Assembly: GCF_001652265.1 (NCBI RefSeq)
Contig: NZ_LWBS01000044.1
Span: forward strand, 1-64,000
Direction of reading: 5' to 3'
Length of the DNA: 64,000 nt
Source: Rhizobium leguminosarum
GTDB taxonomy: Bacteria; Pseudomonadota; Alphaproteobacteria; Rhizobiales; Rhizobiaceae
Each line of letters opens with the position of its first letter. Within the stretch, counting starts at the first letter, position 1. Under the pieces are notes generated by a model that was not told the origin of the DNA, searched no databases, and worked only from the letters and a program-made list of their open reading frames with translations. Shown in pieces: positions 14,245-22,791 of this stretch. The translations under genes were made by a program, and so were the position numbers.

Positions 14245-16392
14245 TTATTCGGCAGCGTCGAGATGGCGGTAACCATCGCCTTCATGCGCGTCCTGATGCT
14301 GATCGGAGAGATCGGCGACGTTGGCCGAAAGGGCTGGAAGGTCGCCAACGCTGACCTCCGAAGCGGGATCGTCTCTTGCTTCATCAGCCGCAGGCGAGAC
14401 GTCATCTGAAGCAGTTTCCTTGCCGACAGTCCGCAATGGCTCGGGGAGCCAGCCGCTGCCACCAAGCAGGCGCTCGGCCTCGCGGGCCATGTCCTGCTTT
14501 TTCAGATGGCCGATCAACTGGGCCGACTGTTCACCCTTCGCTTCACCCACGGCTTGCAGGATATGTGCCTTGGTGACGCGGCCGAAATAATTGTCGACCG
14601 TCGGCACCCATCCGGCCGTGACCATGTCGAAGCCGATCGAGTGAGCGATCTGTTCGGCATGGGCGATGGCGCGGGTGCGCTTGTTCCACGGCTCGATCAC
14701 GACGTTGACGGAGAGCGATGCACAATGGGCGAAGAGCGCCTGGCGGCTGACGTCGTCGAGCGCGACCAGGTAGTCCCAGAGCTCCTCGGGCTTCTTCGGC
14801 AGATCCTGACCCCATGCCTCCTGCCGTTGATCGATCTCCTTGGCCCACAGCGTGTCGCCAAGGCCCTGCGTCTGGCTGAACTTCGCACTCTGCAACGTCA
14901 GCTCCAGGCATGATTCCGAGCCGTAGAGATAGAAGACCTTCAGGACGAAGGCGTGTAGCACCGCGACGAAGGCGATGAGCGGATCATTGGCAAGCGCATT
15001 GCGCAGCGCCACAGTGCGGGTCGCCGTGAGATCCATGACAAGGCGATCGGAGAGCGACCGAACGGTGTCGTCCTCCTCCGCCGGCTGGCCATCGGAGACG
15101 GGCTTGCCGTTCACCGAGATGCCGTCGCCAGAAGACGATACATCGGCAGCCTTGCCGATATCGCCATCGGCATCCCCCGGATCGCCACCCCCTGTTTTCA
15201 CCTGCGGCTCGTCCTCGGGTCGAACGAAGCCGCGCTCGATTTTCAGCTCGCCATTGGCGGCAAGGGAGATGAAGGCGCCACCGCGAGCAACTTCTTCCGG
15301 ATCGAAGACATAAGGCCGGTCATTGAGCTGGTCGAGCTCATTTCCCAGTTCTTCAAGCCGGCGCTCGATCTCTTCAGAATAGCTTTCGGCTTCGGCATAG
15401 TCCGCGTCGAGCTTGTCGTACTCGCCCTTCAGCGCATCGTGACGGGCAAGCTCCTCCTCGGTAAACTCCCGCAATTCGCCATAGAAACGACGAAGACCGG
15501 ACGTGTGGCCATAGGGGAAGTCGAAAGCGGCTTCGACCCACTTCCAGGCTTCTTCCGTTTTCAAAGCTTCGGCATCCGCCCTCAGCTTCTCGATCCCGAG
15601 TTGTTCGAGCAACGTCGGATCCTGCAGCCAGCCGCCATTGTCCTCATCGAAGAGGTCGCGCATCACCGCGCCGCCGGCCGCTCCATAAGCCTTGACTCCA
15701 ACATAGACGGCGCGGCGATCGCCTGCGCGGATCGTCGTCTCCGTCAGCAGCCTGCGAATATAATACGGGTCGCTGCTGTGCTGACGCGAGAGCGAATCCC
15801 AGACCTGTTCCTGCCGGACATGGTCGTTGGTGATCGAGAAAGCCATGATCTGTTCGAGCTTCATCTCATCATTGGCGTAGAGGTCGAGCAGCCGCGGCGA
15901 CACCGAAGCGAGCCTCAGCCGCTGCCGGACGGTCGCGACCGAGACGAAGAAGCGAGCGGCGATTTCCTCCTCGCCGAGGCCCTGCTCGCGGAGCGTCTGG
16001 AAGGCGCGGTACTGGTCGAGCGGATGAAGATCGACACGCTGGACGTTCTCAGCGAGAGAATCGTCTTCGGCCGAGGTCTCGTAGCCGCGCTTGACGATGC
16101 AGGGAACAGGTTCCGTCTTCGCCATGCGCTTCTGCGAAACTAACAGTTCAAGCGCGCGGTATCGCCTGCCGCCTACGGGAATGTGAAACCTACCGGTCTC
16201 CTCCCCGTTTTCGCCGAGGATCGGGCGAACGCTGAGGCTCTGCAGAAGCTTGCGACGGGCGATATCGTCGGCAAGATCCTCGATCGAAACACCTGCCTTG
16301 ACGTTGCGGACGTTTTGCTGCGAGAGCTCGAGCTTATCGAAGGGGATATCCTCCGAACGGTTCAGGGTGATCTTCTGAACGGCTTTGGCCAT
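14245..16392 (-). CDS. ParB/RepB/Spo0J family protein (large plasmid form)
   Basis: A 715-aa protein. The N-terminal ParB CTPase-type domain shows RFHIPVGGRRYRALELL (GGRRYRA at 74-80) and ENVQRVDLHPLDQYRA (115-130). The HTH follows at about 141-162 (EEEIAARFFVSVATVRQRL). The long C-terminal half (about 180-700) includes an acidic coiled-coil-like region (EEIERRLEELGNELDQL) and is specific to the long rhizobial plasmid paralogues. Classical ParB proteins bind parS and work with ParA. No parA, repABC or parS is adjacent, so a nucleoid-associated, regulatory or nuclease role is equally possible. It is divergent from the 46-codon frame at 16601. Confidence 0.85.
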   Translation of the reverse strand: MAKAVQKITLNRSEDIPFDKLELSQQNVRNVKAGVSIEDLADDIARRKLLQSLSVRPILGENGEETGRFHIPVGGRRYRALELLVSQKRMAKTEPVPCIVKRGYETSAEDDSLAENVQRVDLHPLDQYRAFQTLREQGLGEEEIAARFFVSVATVRQRLRLASVSPRLLDLYANDEMKLEQIMAFSITNDHVRQEQVWDSLSRQHSSDPYYIRRLLTETTIRAGDRRAVYVGVKAYGAAGGAVMRDLFDEDNGGWLQDPTLLEQLGIEKLRADAEALKTEEAWKWVEAAFDFPYGHTSGLRRFYGELREFTEEELARHDALKGEYDKLDADYAEAESYSEEIERRLEELGNELDQLNDRPYVFDPEEVARGGAFISLAANGELKIERGFVRPEDEPQVKTGGGDPGDADGDIGKAADVSSSGDGISVNGKPVSDGQPAEEDDTVRSLSDRLVMDLTATRTVALRNALANDPLIAFVAVLHAFVLKVFYLYGSESCLELTLQSAKFSQTQGLGDTLWAKEIDQRQEAWGQDLPKKPEELWDYLVALDDVSRQALFAHCASLSVNVVIEPWNKRTRAIAHAEQIAHSIGFDMVTAGWVPTVDNYFGRVTKAHILQAVGEAKGEQSAQLIGHLKKQDMAREAERLLGGSGWLPEPLRTVGKETASDDVSPAADEARDDPASEVSVGDLPALSANVADLSDQHQDAHEGDGYRHLDAAE

Positions 16393-16600
16393 TTCATTTC
16401 TCCATGGCGGGCCGGCCGGAGCCTCTCTCCGAACCTCCTAACCCGTCACGGAATCCCCTTCCCGCCTCTTCCTCTCGCCAGCCCACGACCTCAAGGCTTG
16501 CGCCTGCGACAGAGGCGGTGTTGATCCGCCGCGACCTTTCCCTTGTTCCACGTGATTTCGAACTTCTTCCGCCAACGGTTGGGAGTGAGACAGAGGCTAT

Positions 16601-16741
16601 GTGAAGGCGCGCTATTCGAAACATTATGAGATCAGCGAGGAGGCGCTCAGCTGGCTTGGCGAACGAACGACCGTGTTGCTCGATCTGGTCAAGACAGTTT
16701 GCTCCGAGCATCTGGAAAAGCTGAAGCGCAACAGCGACTAG
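16601..16741 (+). CDS. Possible small protein (46 aa)
   Basis: GTG start; product MKARYSKHYEISEEALSW to EHLEKLKRNSD. It is helical and charged, with good codon use, but no clear ribosome-binding site or family. It sits alone in the 454-bp gap between parB and virB11; the rest of that gap (16393-16600, 16742-16846) shows nothing recognisable. Confidence 0.35.
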   Translation: MKARYSKHYEISEEALSWLGERTTVLLDLVKTVCSEHLEKLKRNSD

Positions 16742-16846
16742 AAGCCAGAAGGCGTGGTTCGTGCTGCTTCCCATCTGCTTGGCTCACCTTCATGGGCTGT
16801 CATCAGACCCTCGGCGTGGGTTTTGGCGTGCAAAGGACCTACGCCG

Positions 16847-17890
16847 TTAGCCAGCGTGACGATCGCCAAGAGCAAGACCATCGACCTTGGTTCCCGCCGC
16901 GGCGGCCTGATAGTAGATTTCAGTCACCCGAAACCGACCATCGATGCGTTTGCACTGGACGATGACGTCGATCGCGGTCTTCAGCATCTCGCGTATGTCC
17001 TCTCGTTCCAGGTCCCTCCCGCCTTCCGATTCCTTCACCAGCAATGTCAGCTGTTCGAATGCGAGCCGCGCCGAGTCGGCGTGGACGGTGGTGATCGAGC
17101 CCGGATGACCGGAGTTCACATTGCGAATGTAATAGAACGCCGTACCGTCGCGCAGCTCCTGCAGGAGAATGCGATCCGGCCGCATGCGCAGGCAGGATTC
17201 AAGCAAATCCTTCGCCCCGACTTTCGCCAGCCCCTGGCCACCCTTGGAGTAGAAGAGGCGGACATGGTTCGGTTGGCGGATGACCAGCTCTGGCGTGTCT
17301 TCGATGGAAATGATGCGCTCGCTCGATGGAATATAGCGGATCAATGCCTTCGAAAGCGTCGTTTTGCCAGAGCCGGTCGCGCCCGAGATGATAATGTTCT
17401 TTCGGGCGTATACCGCTTCTCGGAGAAAGGCCTGGTAGGATCCATTTCGGTAAAATTCCAGGAGCTTGCGGTCCACCGGAGAGACCTCCGCTTCAGTCCT
17501 TGCGATCTCGGCAAAGAGACCGCCTTGATCAAGACCGTCGAGGCTCAGCGACACTGACGACGGCTTTCTGATGGTGATGCTGACGGTTCCCTTCGTCGTC
17601 GCCGGCGGGATCACGATCTGAATGCGCTCGTCGCCGGGCAGCGTTGCCGAGAGAATGGGCCGGGTTTCGTCGATCGATTGATTGGAATAGCTGGCAACAG
17701 CCCTCGCCAGACGCATCAGTTTGTCGAAGGACAGCTCCGGCAGATCGTGGGTTTGCCAACCGGCCGTGCCCTCGGTAACCACCTGAGTCGGCCAGTTGAT
17801 GATGATCTCATAGAGGGACTTGTCGCGCAGAAAGGGCGCCAGCGGTACCAGCAACTCGCGCACGACACCGGAGTCGGTTCCTTCCGTCAT
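16847..17890 (-). CDS. virB11: VirB11-type T4SS traffic ATPase
   Basis: A 347-aa hexameric ATPase of the type IV secretion apparatus, peripheral on the inner membrane. It powers pilus assembly and substrate transfer together with VirB4. Walker A GATGSGKT is at 170-177, the Asp box IISIEDTPEL at 193-202, Walker B-like RILLQELRD at 240-248 and the His box GHPGSITTVHAD at 261-272; all are intact. The N-terminal domain (1-130) has the usual YEIIINWPTQVVTEG. It is the last gene of the virB operon, nine bases after virB10. Confidence 0.93.
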   Translation of the reverse strand: MTEGTDSGVVRELLVPLAPFLRDKSLYEIIINWPTQVVTEGTAGWQTHDLPELSFDKLMRLARAVASYSNQSIDETRPILSATLPGDERIQIVIPPATTKGTVSITIRKPSSVSLSLDGLDQGGLFAEIARTEAEVSPVDRKLLEFYRNGSYQAFLREAVYARKNIIISGATGSGKTTLSKALIRYIPSSERIISIEDTPELVIRQPNHVRLFYSKGGQGLAKVGAKDLLESCLRMRPDRILLQELRDGTAFYYIRNVNSGHPGSITTVHADSARLAFEQLTLLVKESEGGRDLEREDIREMLKTAIDVIVQCKRIDGRFRVTEIYYQAAAAGTKVDGLALGDRHAG

Positions 17891-17898
17891 TGGCGGAC

Positions 17899-19071
17899 CT
17901 ATTTCGTAACCAGGGTTGGGGCCGGACGGAAGTCACCGAGAACAGCGCGATCGTAGATCCGGTTGCGCGGCTCCGTTACGCGAAGGCGATAGACGCTTGA
18001 GAAATCGAGATCACGCGCCACAAAGATCGACACCAACTCTCCCTGGTGCTTCATGAGGGTCGGCGGAATGTTGATCGACTGCTCGACGGCGATGGCCGCG
18101 GCCTGCTGACCGGCGCTGGTGGTATTCTGCGCCTCGACATCGCTATCTTGAAGTTGGCTGTTGGCATAGGAGGTCGCATCGCCGACGATCGACAAAAGGA
18201 TTGCGCTACCGAAGCGCTCCCACCAGTGCGTGTCGACATACCCATCCACGCCCGCACGCCCAAGGGCATCGGTTGCTGGCGACGCTAGGGTGATGATCAC
18301 GCCCTTCGGGGTCTTTGCCCGATTCCAGAGGACAAACAGGCGTTTCTGGCCGCGGCGAAGGCCGCCGCGATATTCGCCGACGACCTGCGTGCCTTTCTCC
18401 ATCAACACGACGCGGCCATTGTCCGATAGGACGTCGCGGTTGGTGACACAGCTCGTGAATCCGGGTTGGTCGGAGGAAAGTGCCGTCTCCAGGACACAGG
18501 GAATTGACGTCCCCATGGCGACGATGAAGTCCCGGTTCCCAAGCGTGCCGGCGCGCGAGCCCTGTAACTGCGTCGGTGTCAGCATCCGGTTGAACCGCTG
18601 ATCTTCGTTTTCTGCCTGGGCACTGAGGCTGCCTGGGTTGTTTCCAAGCGGAAGGTAGTTCGAAGTAGCATCGGCACTGGCGACGTCGTCCTGACGACGG
18701 GTCGGAGGCGACTTCTCACCGCCATAGGCTATAACTGGCGCCCGGCGGGCAGCGTCGAGAAGCTTGTCTTCGTCCGGCGCCTGCTCGGGTATCGCGGGTG
18801 TCGGAAGCGGTACAAGCGACGGCGCGGCGATCGGTTGGACCGGCTCTTTGGCCGGTTCGAAATCCGATGTTTGACGGATGACGACGCGCTCGGGCTGGGT
18901 GCCGTCGGCCGACTTATCCTGGCCACGCATCGACCAGAGTGCAAAGGCGACGAAGGCAATGATCGCAACGGCGACGGCGCCACGTTTCAGGATCGGATTG
19001 TTGTCGAGACGGCGACCGGTCAAGGTTTCCGCGCGCTCCCCCGGGATTTGGGTGTTGTCTTCCTCGGCCAT
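17899..19071 (-). CDS. virB10: VirB10/TrbI-type T4SS core protein
   Basis: A 390-aa protein. A short cytoplasmic N-terminus is followed by one membrane segment (AVAVAIIAFVAFALW, about 32-47) and a Pro-rich periplasmic linker (EPVQPIAAPSLVPLPTPAIP). The C-terminal TrbI domain shows GTSIPCVLETALSSDQPGF, LMEKGTQVVGEY and GVDGYVDTHWWERFG. VirB10 spans both membranes, and its C-terminus forms the outer-membrane channel ring with VirB7 and VirB9. It lies between virB9 and virB11, nine bases on either side, and is complete. Confidence 0.93.
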   Translation of the reverse strand: MAEEDNTQIPGERAETLTGRRLDNNPILKRGAVAVAIIAFVAFALWSMRGQDKSADGTQPERVVIRQTSDFEPAKEPVQPIAAPSLVPLPTPAIPEQAPDEDKLLDAARRAPVIAYGGEKSPPTRRQDDVASADATSNYLPLGNNPGSLSAQAENEDQRFNRMLTPTQLQGSRAGTLGNRDFIVAMGTSIPCVLETALSSDQPGFTSCVTNRDVLSDNGRVVLMEKGTQVVGEYRGGLRRGQKRLFVLWNRAKTPKGVIITLASPATDALGRAGVDGYVDTHWWERFGSAILLSIVGDATSYANSQLQDSDVEAQNTTSAGQQAAAIAVEQSINIPPTLMKHQGELVSIFVARDLDFSSVYRLRVTEPRNRIYDRAVLGDFRPAPTLVTK

Positions 19072-19080
19072 GACGTCCTC

Positions 19081-19938
19081 CTATTGTCCTGCCGTAGCCG
19101 GCGTCTTGACGACACGCTCGACAGAGGGTGAAGTCGTATTCGTATCGGGATTGATGCCGATCCGATCATAGGCCTCGTTGAAGACGCACAGCACGTCCCC
19201 TCCCCTGCGCAGGATGAACTTGCGGCTGATCGCGTGCACCAGCACCAGGTTGTTCTCGACGGACTTCGGCACGAGGCTCTCGCTGCCGTCGGAATTCTCC
19301 ATGTAGATCGCCGGCATTTCCTGGTTGCCGGCAAAGGCGAAGGTGGTGACCTTGCCGTTGTCGTAGACCGCCTGCGGTTCGAGTGCCGCCGATCCTTGCG
19401 CCGAATAGCGCCAGTTGCGTGGCCCATAGGCTTCGTGAAGCGCAAGAACCTTGTCTGCATCGCCGGCTTGAGCTGCCTGCGCACGAGCAGCGGCATCAAG
19501 CCTCCGGCGTTCGGCTTCGTCGGCGGGATAGCGATACTTCACATAAAAGTAGGTGTTCTGCCCGGCCTCGACGGTGCCGTCGCGCACCGTCAGTTCCATC
19601 TGGTAGCTGCGTGTCGAGCCGTCGCGTCTCGTCGTCACCACCGAGATGTTGGTCACCGGTTGGTTTTCGCGGGGTTTCAGGAACAGGATGTTGCCGGCCG
19701 GCGCCACTTCCCATGCGACGCTGTTGCCGAGCGCGACGTGGGCAATTTCCTCATCGGCGGCGAACTCTATCTGCACCGAGGACCGCAATGTGCCGACGAT
19801 CTTCGTGATGTTGTAGGGCTGGTAGTCGATGAAACGGACGCGGCTATCCTGGGATGCCCCGCGAGGGATATCGAGTGCTAGCGCCGCCGTGGAGAGGCCG
19901 GCGGTCAGCGTCAGGGCGATCAGGAAACTCTGCTTCAA
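19081..19938 (-). CDS. virB9: VirB9-type T4SS outer-ring protein
   Basis: A 285-aa protein with a signal peptide (KQSFLIALTLTAGLSTAALA, cut near residue 20). The mature part starts LDIPRGASQDSRVRFIDYQP and has the VirB9 C-terminal domain (TYFYVKYRYPADE, then VYDNGKVTTFAF and GGDVLCVFNEAYD). It forms the periplasmic/outer-membrane core with VirB7 and VirB10. The start is inferred as TTG at 19938: it overlaps the virB8 stop (TTGA), and the signal peptide begins there. No ATG fits. Confidence 0.9.
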   Translation of the reverse strand: MKQSFLIALTLTAGLSTAALALDIPRGASQDSRVRFIDYQPYNITKIVGTLRSSVQIEFAADEEIAHVALGNSVAWEVAPAGNILFLKPRENQPVTNISVVTTRRDGSTRSYQMELTVRDGTVEAGQNTYFYVKYRYPADEAERRRLDAAARAQAAQAGDADKVLALHEAYGPRNWRYSAQGSAALEPQAVYDNGKVTTFAFAGNQEMPAIYMENSDGSESLVPKSVENNLVLVHAISRKFILRRGGDVLCVFNEAYDRIGINPDTNTTSPSVERVVKTPATAGQ

Positions 19939-20606
19939 TTGATGGCCTCCGGATCGGCGCGATATTCGCTGACGGCAAAACCAAGCGGATTGGTCAGCCG
20001 GTCGGTCGAGGACATCGGCGCGTTGACATAGGAGAAGGTGAGCGTTGCCACCCAATGGGTGGTCCTGACGTCGTCGCCGCGGGTGACGGTCCTCGTATAG
20101 CGCACCGATACGACATTGGCGTTGATCAGCGAGATCGAGACGACGTTGATGCGTGACGTCGCGCCGCGGCCATAGATATTCTGCGGAGAGTCCGGATTGC
20201 CGCCTCGGTAGATCGCCGCAAAACGCGTCTGCTCCGGCTGGGTCGACAGCAGGGCGACCGTTCGAAAATTCGCCTCGGCCTCGCTCCAGACATAGGCCTC
20301 CCGCGCTCGCACATATTTGGCGGCGAAATACTTGGTCACCGCCTCGTCATAGCTGCCGGCCGTCGAGGTCAGCGCGGAGACGACGTCGACGATGCCGGTC
20401 GAATTATCGACCCGAACCACGAAGGGCTCGACCGTCTTCAAGGGCGTGAGGCCGGCAACCGCGACGATCGAGGTGGCGGCAAGCACGCTTGCGGCGATCG
20501 CGATGGACCAGGCGATGCGCGCCGACCGCTCCACCTGGACAAGCCGATCCTGATCGAAGCGGCGCGCCTTTTCGAAATAGCTCTTCAGGGTGTCCGTCGT
20601 CACCAT
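19935..20606 (-). CDS. virB8: VirB8-type T4SS inner-membrane protein
   Basis: A 223-aa bitopic protein. It has a cytoplasmic N-terminus, a membrane helix at about 29-53 (AWSIAIAASVLAATSIVAVAG) and a periplasmic NTF2-like domain (TPLKTVEPFVVRVDNSTG, then YVRAREAYVWSEAEANF and WVATLTFSYVNAP). It scaffolds the inner-membrane complex and contacts VirB9 and VirB10. The ATG at 20606 follows the lipoprotein stop directly, and the longer upstream frame would overlap that gene. Confidence 0.92.
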   Translation of the reverse strand: MVTTDTLKSYFEKARRFDQDRLVQVERSARIAWSIAIAASVLAATSIVAVAGLTPLKTVEPFVVRVDNSTGIVDVVSALTSTAGSYDEAVTKYFAAKYVRAREAYVWSEAEANFRTVALLSTQPEQTRFAAIYRGGNPDSPQNIYGRGATSRINVVSISLINANVVSVRYTRTVTRGDDVRTTHWVATLTFSYVNAPMSSTDRLTNPLGFAVSEYRADPEAIN

Positions 20607-20607
20607 G

Positions 20608-20886
20608 TCACCGCTCCCCGCATGGCCGATAGGAACCCACAGCATCGAAATGCGCCAAGGCGGCCGGCGTGACGGAAGCCGGCTCCTCCACATAGGACGC
20701 AGCAGGATTGGTCACGGGAGCCGCATTCGACGTCGATGGTTTGGCCGCGCTTTTGTCTTCCCACTGCCACATGGAGCGGTTCAGCGGACGCCTGGAATAG
20801 CCGTCACATTTAGGAAGCGGGTGGGAGATCGAGGTGCAACCCGCCAGGTCGACGGCAAGGAAAAGCGATAAGATGATGCGGATCAT
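20608..20886 (-). CDS. VirB7-like lipoprotein
   Basis: A 92-aa protein with a lipoprotein signal: MIRIILSLFLAVDLAGC, lipidation at Cys17. The mature part is short and Pro/Ser/Ala-rich, with a second Cys (PKCDGYSRRPLNRSMWQW). It lies between virB6 and virB8, exactly where VirB7 is found. VirB7 anchors VirB9 in the outer-membrane core. It is longer than the classical 45-55 aa VirB7, so the identity rests on position and lipobox more than on sequence. Confidence 0.65.
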   Translation of the reverse strand: MIRIILSLFLAVDLAGCTSISHPLPKCDGYSRRPLNRSMWQWEDKSAAKPSTSNAAPVTNPAASYVEEPASVTPAALAHFDAVGSYRPCGER

Positions 20887-20938
20887 ATGGGGGCAACCTG
20901 TGAACTGTTTGTGGGGGGAGCGGCCGTCATCCGGCCCC

Positions 20939-21859
20939 TCAAGATCTGAGACGCCGCCCAACAGAACGGGCGCCTCGTCCAACCGCTCTGGCGCTATGGG
21001 AGGCTGCCCAGGAGAGCGTGCTTTCGTGTGCGTCTCTGGCAGCTCCATAGCCGTAAGTGAGGGACGCCCCGCCTGCCGCGAGCGCGGAGGCAATGCCGGG
21101 CAGCTGGTAGAAGACGTAGAGGGCGGCAAGGCAGATGGCGCAGAGTGCAACCGGGCGCATCAGGACGTCGGTATAGCTTTCGATCGCCGTGAAGGTCGTG
21201 TCGATGCAGGTGATCAACAGTGACCCGATCGCAACGACCAGAACCTGAAGAATGACGAAATTGGCGAGCTGACCGATCCAGGATTCGGTGAAACGACGGG
21301 TGGACTGGAACATCGCAAGCGCAATGAAGATTGGGCCGATCGCCAGCACGATGGCGAGCGCCAGCCGGGCGTAGAGCGAGACGATATAGCCGATCGCCGC
21401 CACGGTGAAACTCGCGGCGATGGCCATCATCCCGCCGATGCCGGTGACGATGTCGACGGGCCACGTGGCACGCGACCAGATTTCGCGAGCACATTTCTGG
21501 CCCTTGTCGAGCAGGCTGTCGAAGGTGGAGGCACTCGGTGCTGTCCCGGAGTTCAGCGCCTGGGAGATCTCGCGCGGCAGGGTCTCGAAGAAAATGTTGG
21601 TGACATAAGTCTGATATTCGCTGGCATTCCTTACCAGCATCACGATGATCGCAAGCTTCATTGCCCGGAAGGCGAATTCGAGAATGGGCTCCTGGACGGA
21701 GCCACGCAGGACAAGATAGCCATAAAGGACGACGTAGAGCGTCAGTGCCGCGGTGAGCGGGCCGCTCACCCAGCTGGCGATGTTTGAGGTGCCCGAGGAG
21801 ATGAAAGTCTCCAGGGGCGACTTGAACTGGCCGTCGACGAAGCTGAAGACCTGATACAT
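20939..21859 (-). CDS. virB6: VirB6-type T4SS polytopic membrane protein
   Basis: A 306-aa protein with several membrane helices, e.g. AALTLYVVLYGYLVLRG (about 37-53), MKLAIIVMLV, IGGMMAIAASFTVAAIGYIV, LALAIVLAIGPIFIALAMF and LANFVILQVLVVAIGSLLI. The GPIFIALAMFQSTRRFTESW block is the VirB6/TrbL signature. VirB6 forms part of the inner-membrane passage for substrate. It lies between the EexN-like gene and the VirB7-like gene. Confidence 0.9.
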   Translation of the reverse strand: MYQVFSFVDGQFKSPLETFISSGTSNIASWVSGPLTAALTLYVVLYGYLVLRGSVQEPILEFAFRAMKLAIIVMLVRNASEYQTYVTNIFFETLPREISQALNSGTAPSASTFDSLLDKGQKCAREIWSRATWPVDIVTGIGGMMAIAASFTVAAIGYIVSLYARLALAIVLAIGPIFIALAMFQSTRRFTESWIGQLANFVILQVLVVAIGSLLITCIDTTFTAIESYTDVLMRPVALCAICLAALYVFYQLPGIASALAAGGASLTYGYGAARDAHESTLSWAASHSARAVGRGARSVGRRLRS

Positions 21860-21862
21860 GGC

Positions 21863-22096
21863 TCAGCCCCCAAGCGACGTCTTCATACGCTCAAGTCGCA
21901 GCTTCCAGTCCGCCGCCTCGGCGTTTTGGCAATTGGGCGTCTGGCGCAACGTGCCGGGGTTGTTGCGGCATTCGCTTATGATCTTTGCCAGAAGAGCCTC
22001 ATCAGCCATGAGCTCGTCGACTGTATAGGTCTTGTCTCCCTGGCCGAAGCAACCAGAAAGGGTCAGCATGATGATGCCAAGAAGGAGATGTCTCAT
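21863..22096 (-). CDS. EexN-like entry-exclusion lipoprotein
   Basis: A 77-aa lipoprotein: signal MRHLLLGIIMLTLSGC with lipidation at Cys16, then YTVDELMADEALLAKIISEC and RNNPGTLRQTPNCQNAEAA. The ECRNNPG...PNCxNA pattern marks the EexN family, which stops redundant conjugation between cells carrying the same plasmid. The ATG overlaps the virB5 stop (ATGA), making it translationally coupled inside the virB operon. This supports a conjugative rather than effector-secreting T4SS. Confidence 0.8.
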   Translation of the reverse strand: MRHLLLGIIMLTLSGCFGQGDKTYTVDELMADEALLAKIISECRNNPGTLRQTPNCQNAEAADWKLRLERMKTSLGG

Positions 22097-22791
22097 TTGA
22101 GCGCCGCTCCCATGGCATCCATGCGCTTGCGCCAATCCTCGGCCTTGCGCTGGTCGTCGACCTGAACCCGTGCTTGCTGGACCATCTGCAGAGCCTCCAT
22201 GCGCAGCACGTCGGTTTGCAGAAAAGCGGTTTCGGCCTGCAAGCGTGCCTGAAGATCGGCGATATCCTTGGCATCCGCAGCACCCGAGATCTGCTGGCGC
22301 AGTTGATCGATACCGTCGATGCGCTTGGTGGCGGCATCGTACATCTGCTGGCCGAGGCTCATCTGGCCGGCATTCTGGTTCTGGGCGCGGGCCAATTCCT
22401 GCGCATAGAAATCATTGGCGTTGGTGCGATAGGTCGAATTCTCTTCGAGGAATTGCGAGGCGGAGGTACCGAAGACACCGGTGCCCGCTCCCTTGAGCAA
22501 CCCTTCAATGTCCTTGAAATCCTGCGGCAATGCCTTGCGGATCGAAGGGTCGTTCAGCAGATCGGCGACATCGGCCATGTTGGTGATCTTGTTCAGTGAT
22601 GCGTAAAGCTGCTGCGCCTGTTGAAGCTGTTGATTGAGCGTGTCGAGCTGGGATTTTAGCTGGGTGATGCTCTCGATTTGCTTGGCGATCGCCGTCTCAT
22701 CGATGACCGGAATGCCCTGTGCGAATGCCGTCCCAACAGGCAACTGCGCTGCCATCAAGAGTGCACACCTTAGTCTGCCCCTTTCCATCAA
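22093..22791 (-). CDS. virB5: VirB5-type minor pilin
   Basis: A 232-aa exported protein. The signal peptide (LLMAAQLPVGTAFA) ends near residue 25, giving mature QGIPVIDETAIAKQIESI, a typical VirB5 start. The rest is almost entirely helical and Gln-rich (QLKSQLDTLNQQLQQAQQLY). VirB5 sits at the pilus tip and helps contact recipient cells. It overlaps the virB4 stop by ATGA. Confidence 0.88.
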   Translation of the reverse strand: MMERGRLRCALLMAAQLPVGTAFAQGIPVIDETAIAKQIESITQLKSQLDTLNQQLQQAQQLYASLNKITNMADVADLLNDPSIRKALPQDFKDIEGLLKGAGTGVFGTSASQFLEENSTYRTNANDFYAQELARAQNQNAGQMSLGQQMYDAATKRIDGIDQLRQQISGAADAKDIADLQARLQAETAFLQTDVLRMEALQMVQQARVQVDDQRKAEDWRKRMDAMGAALK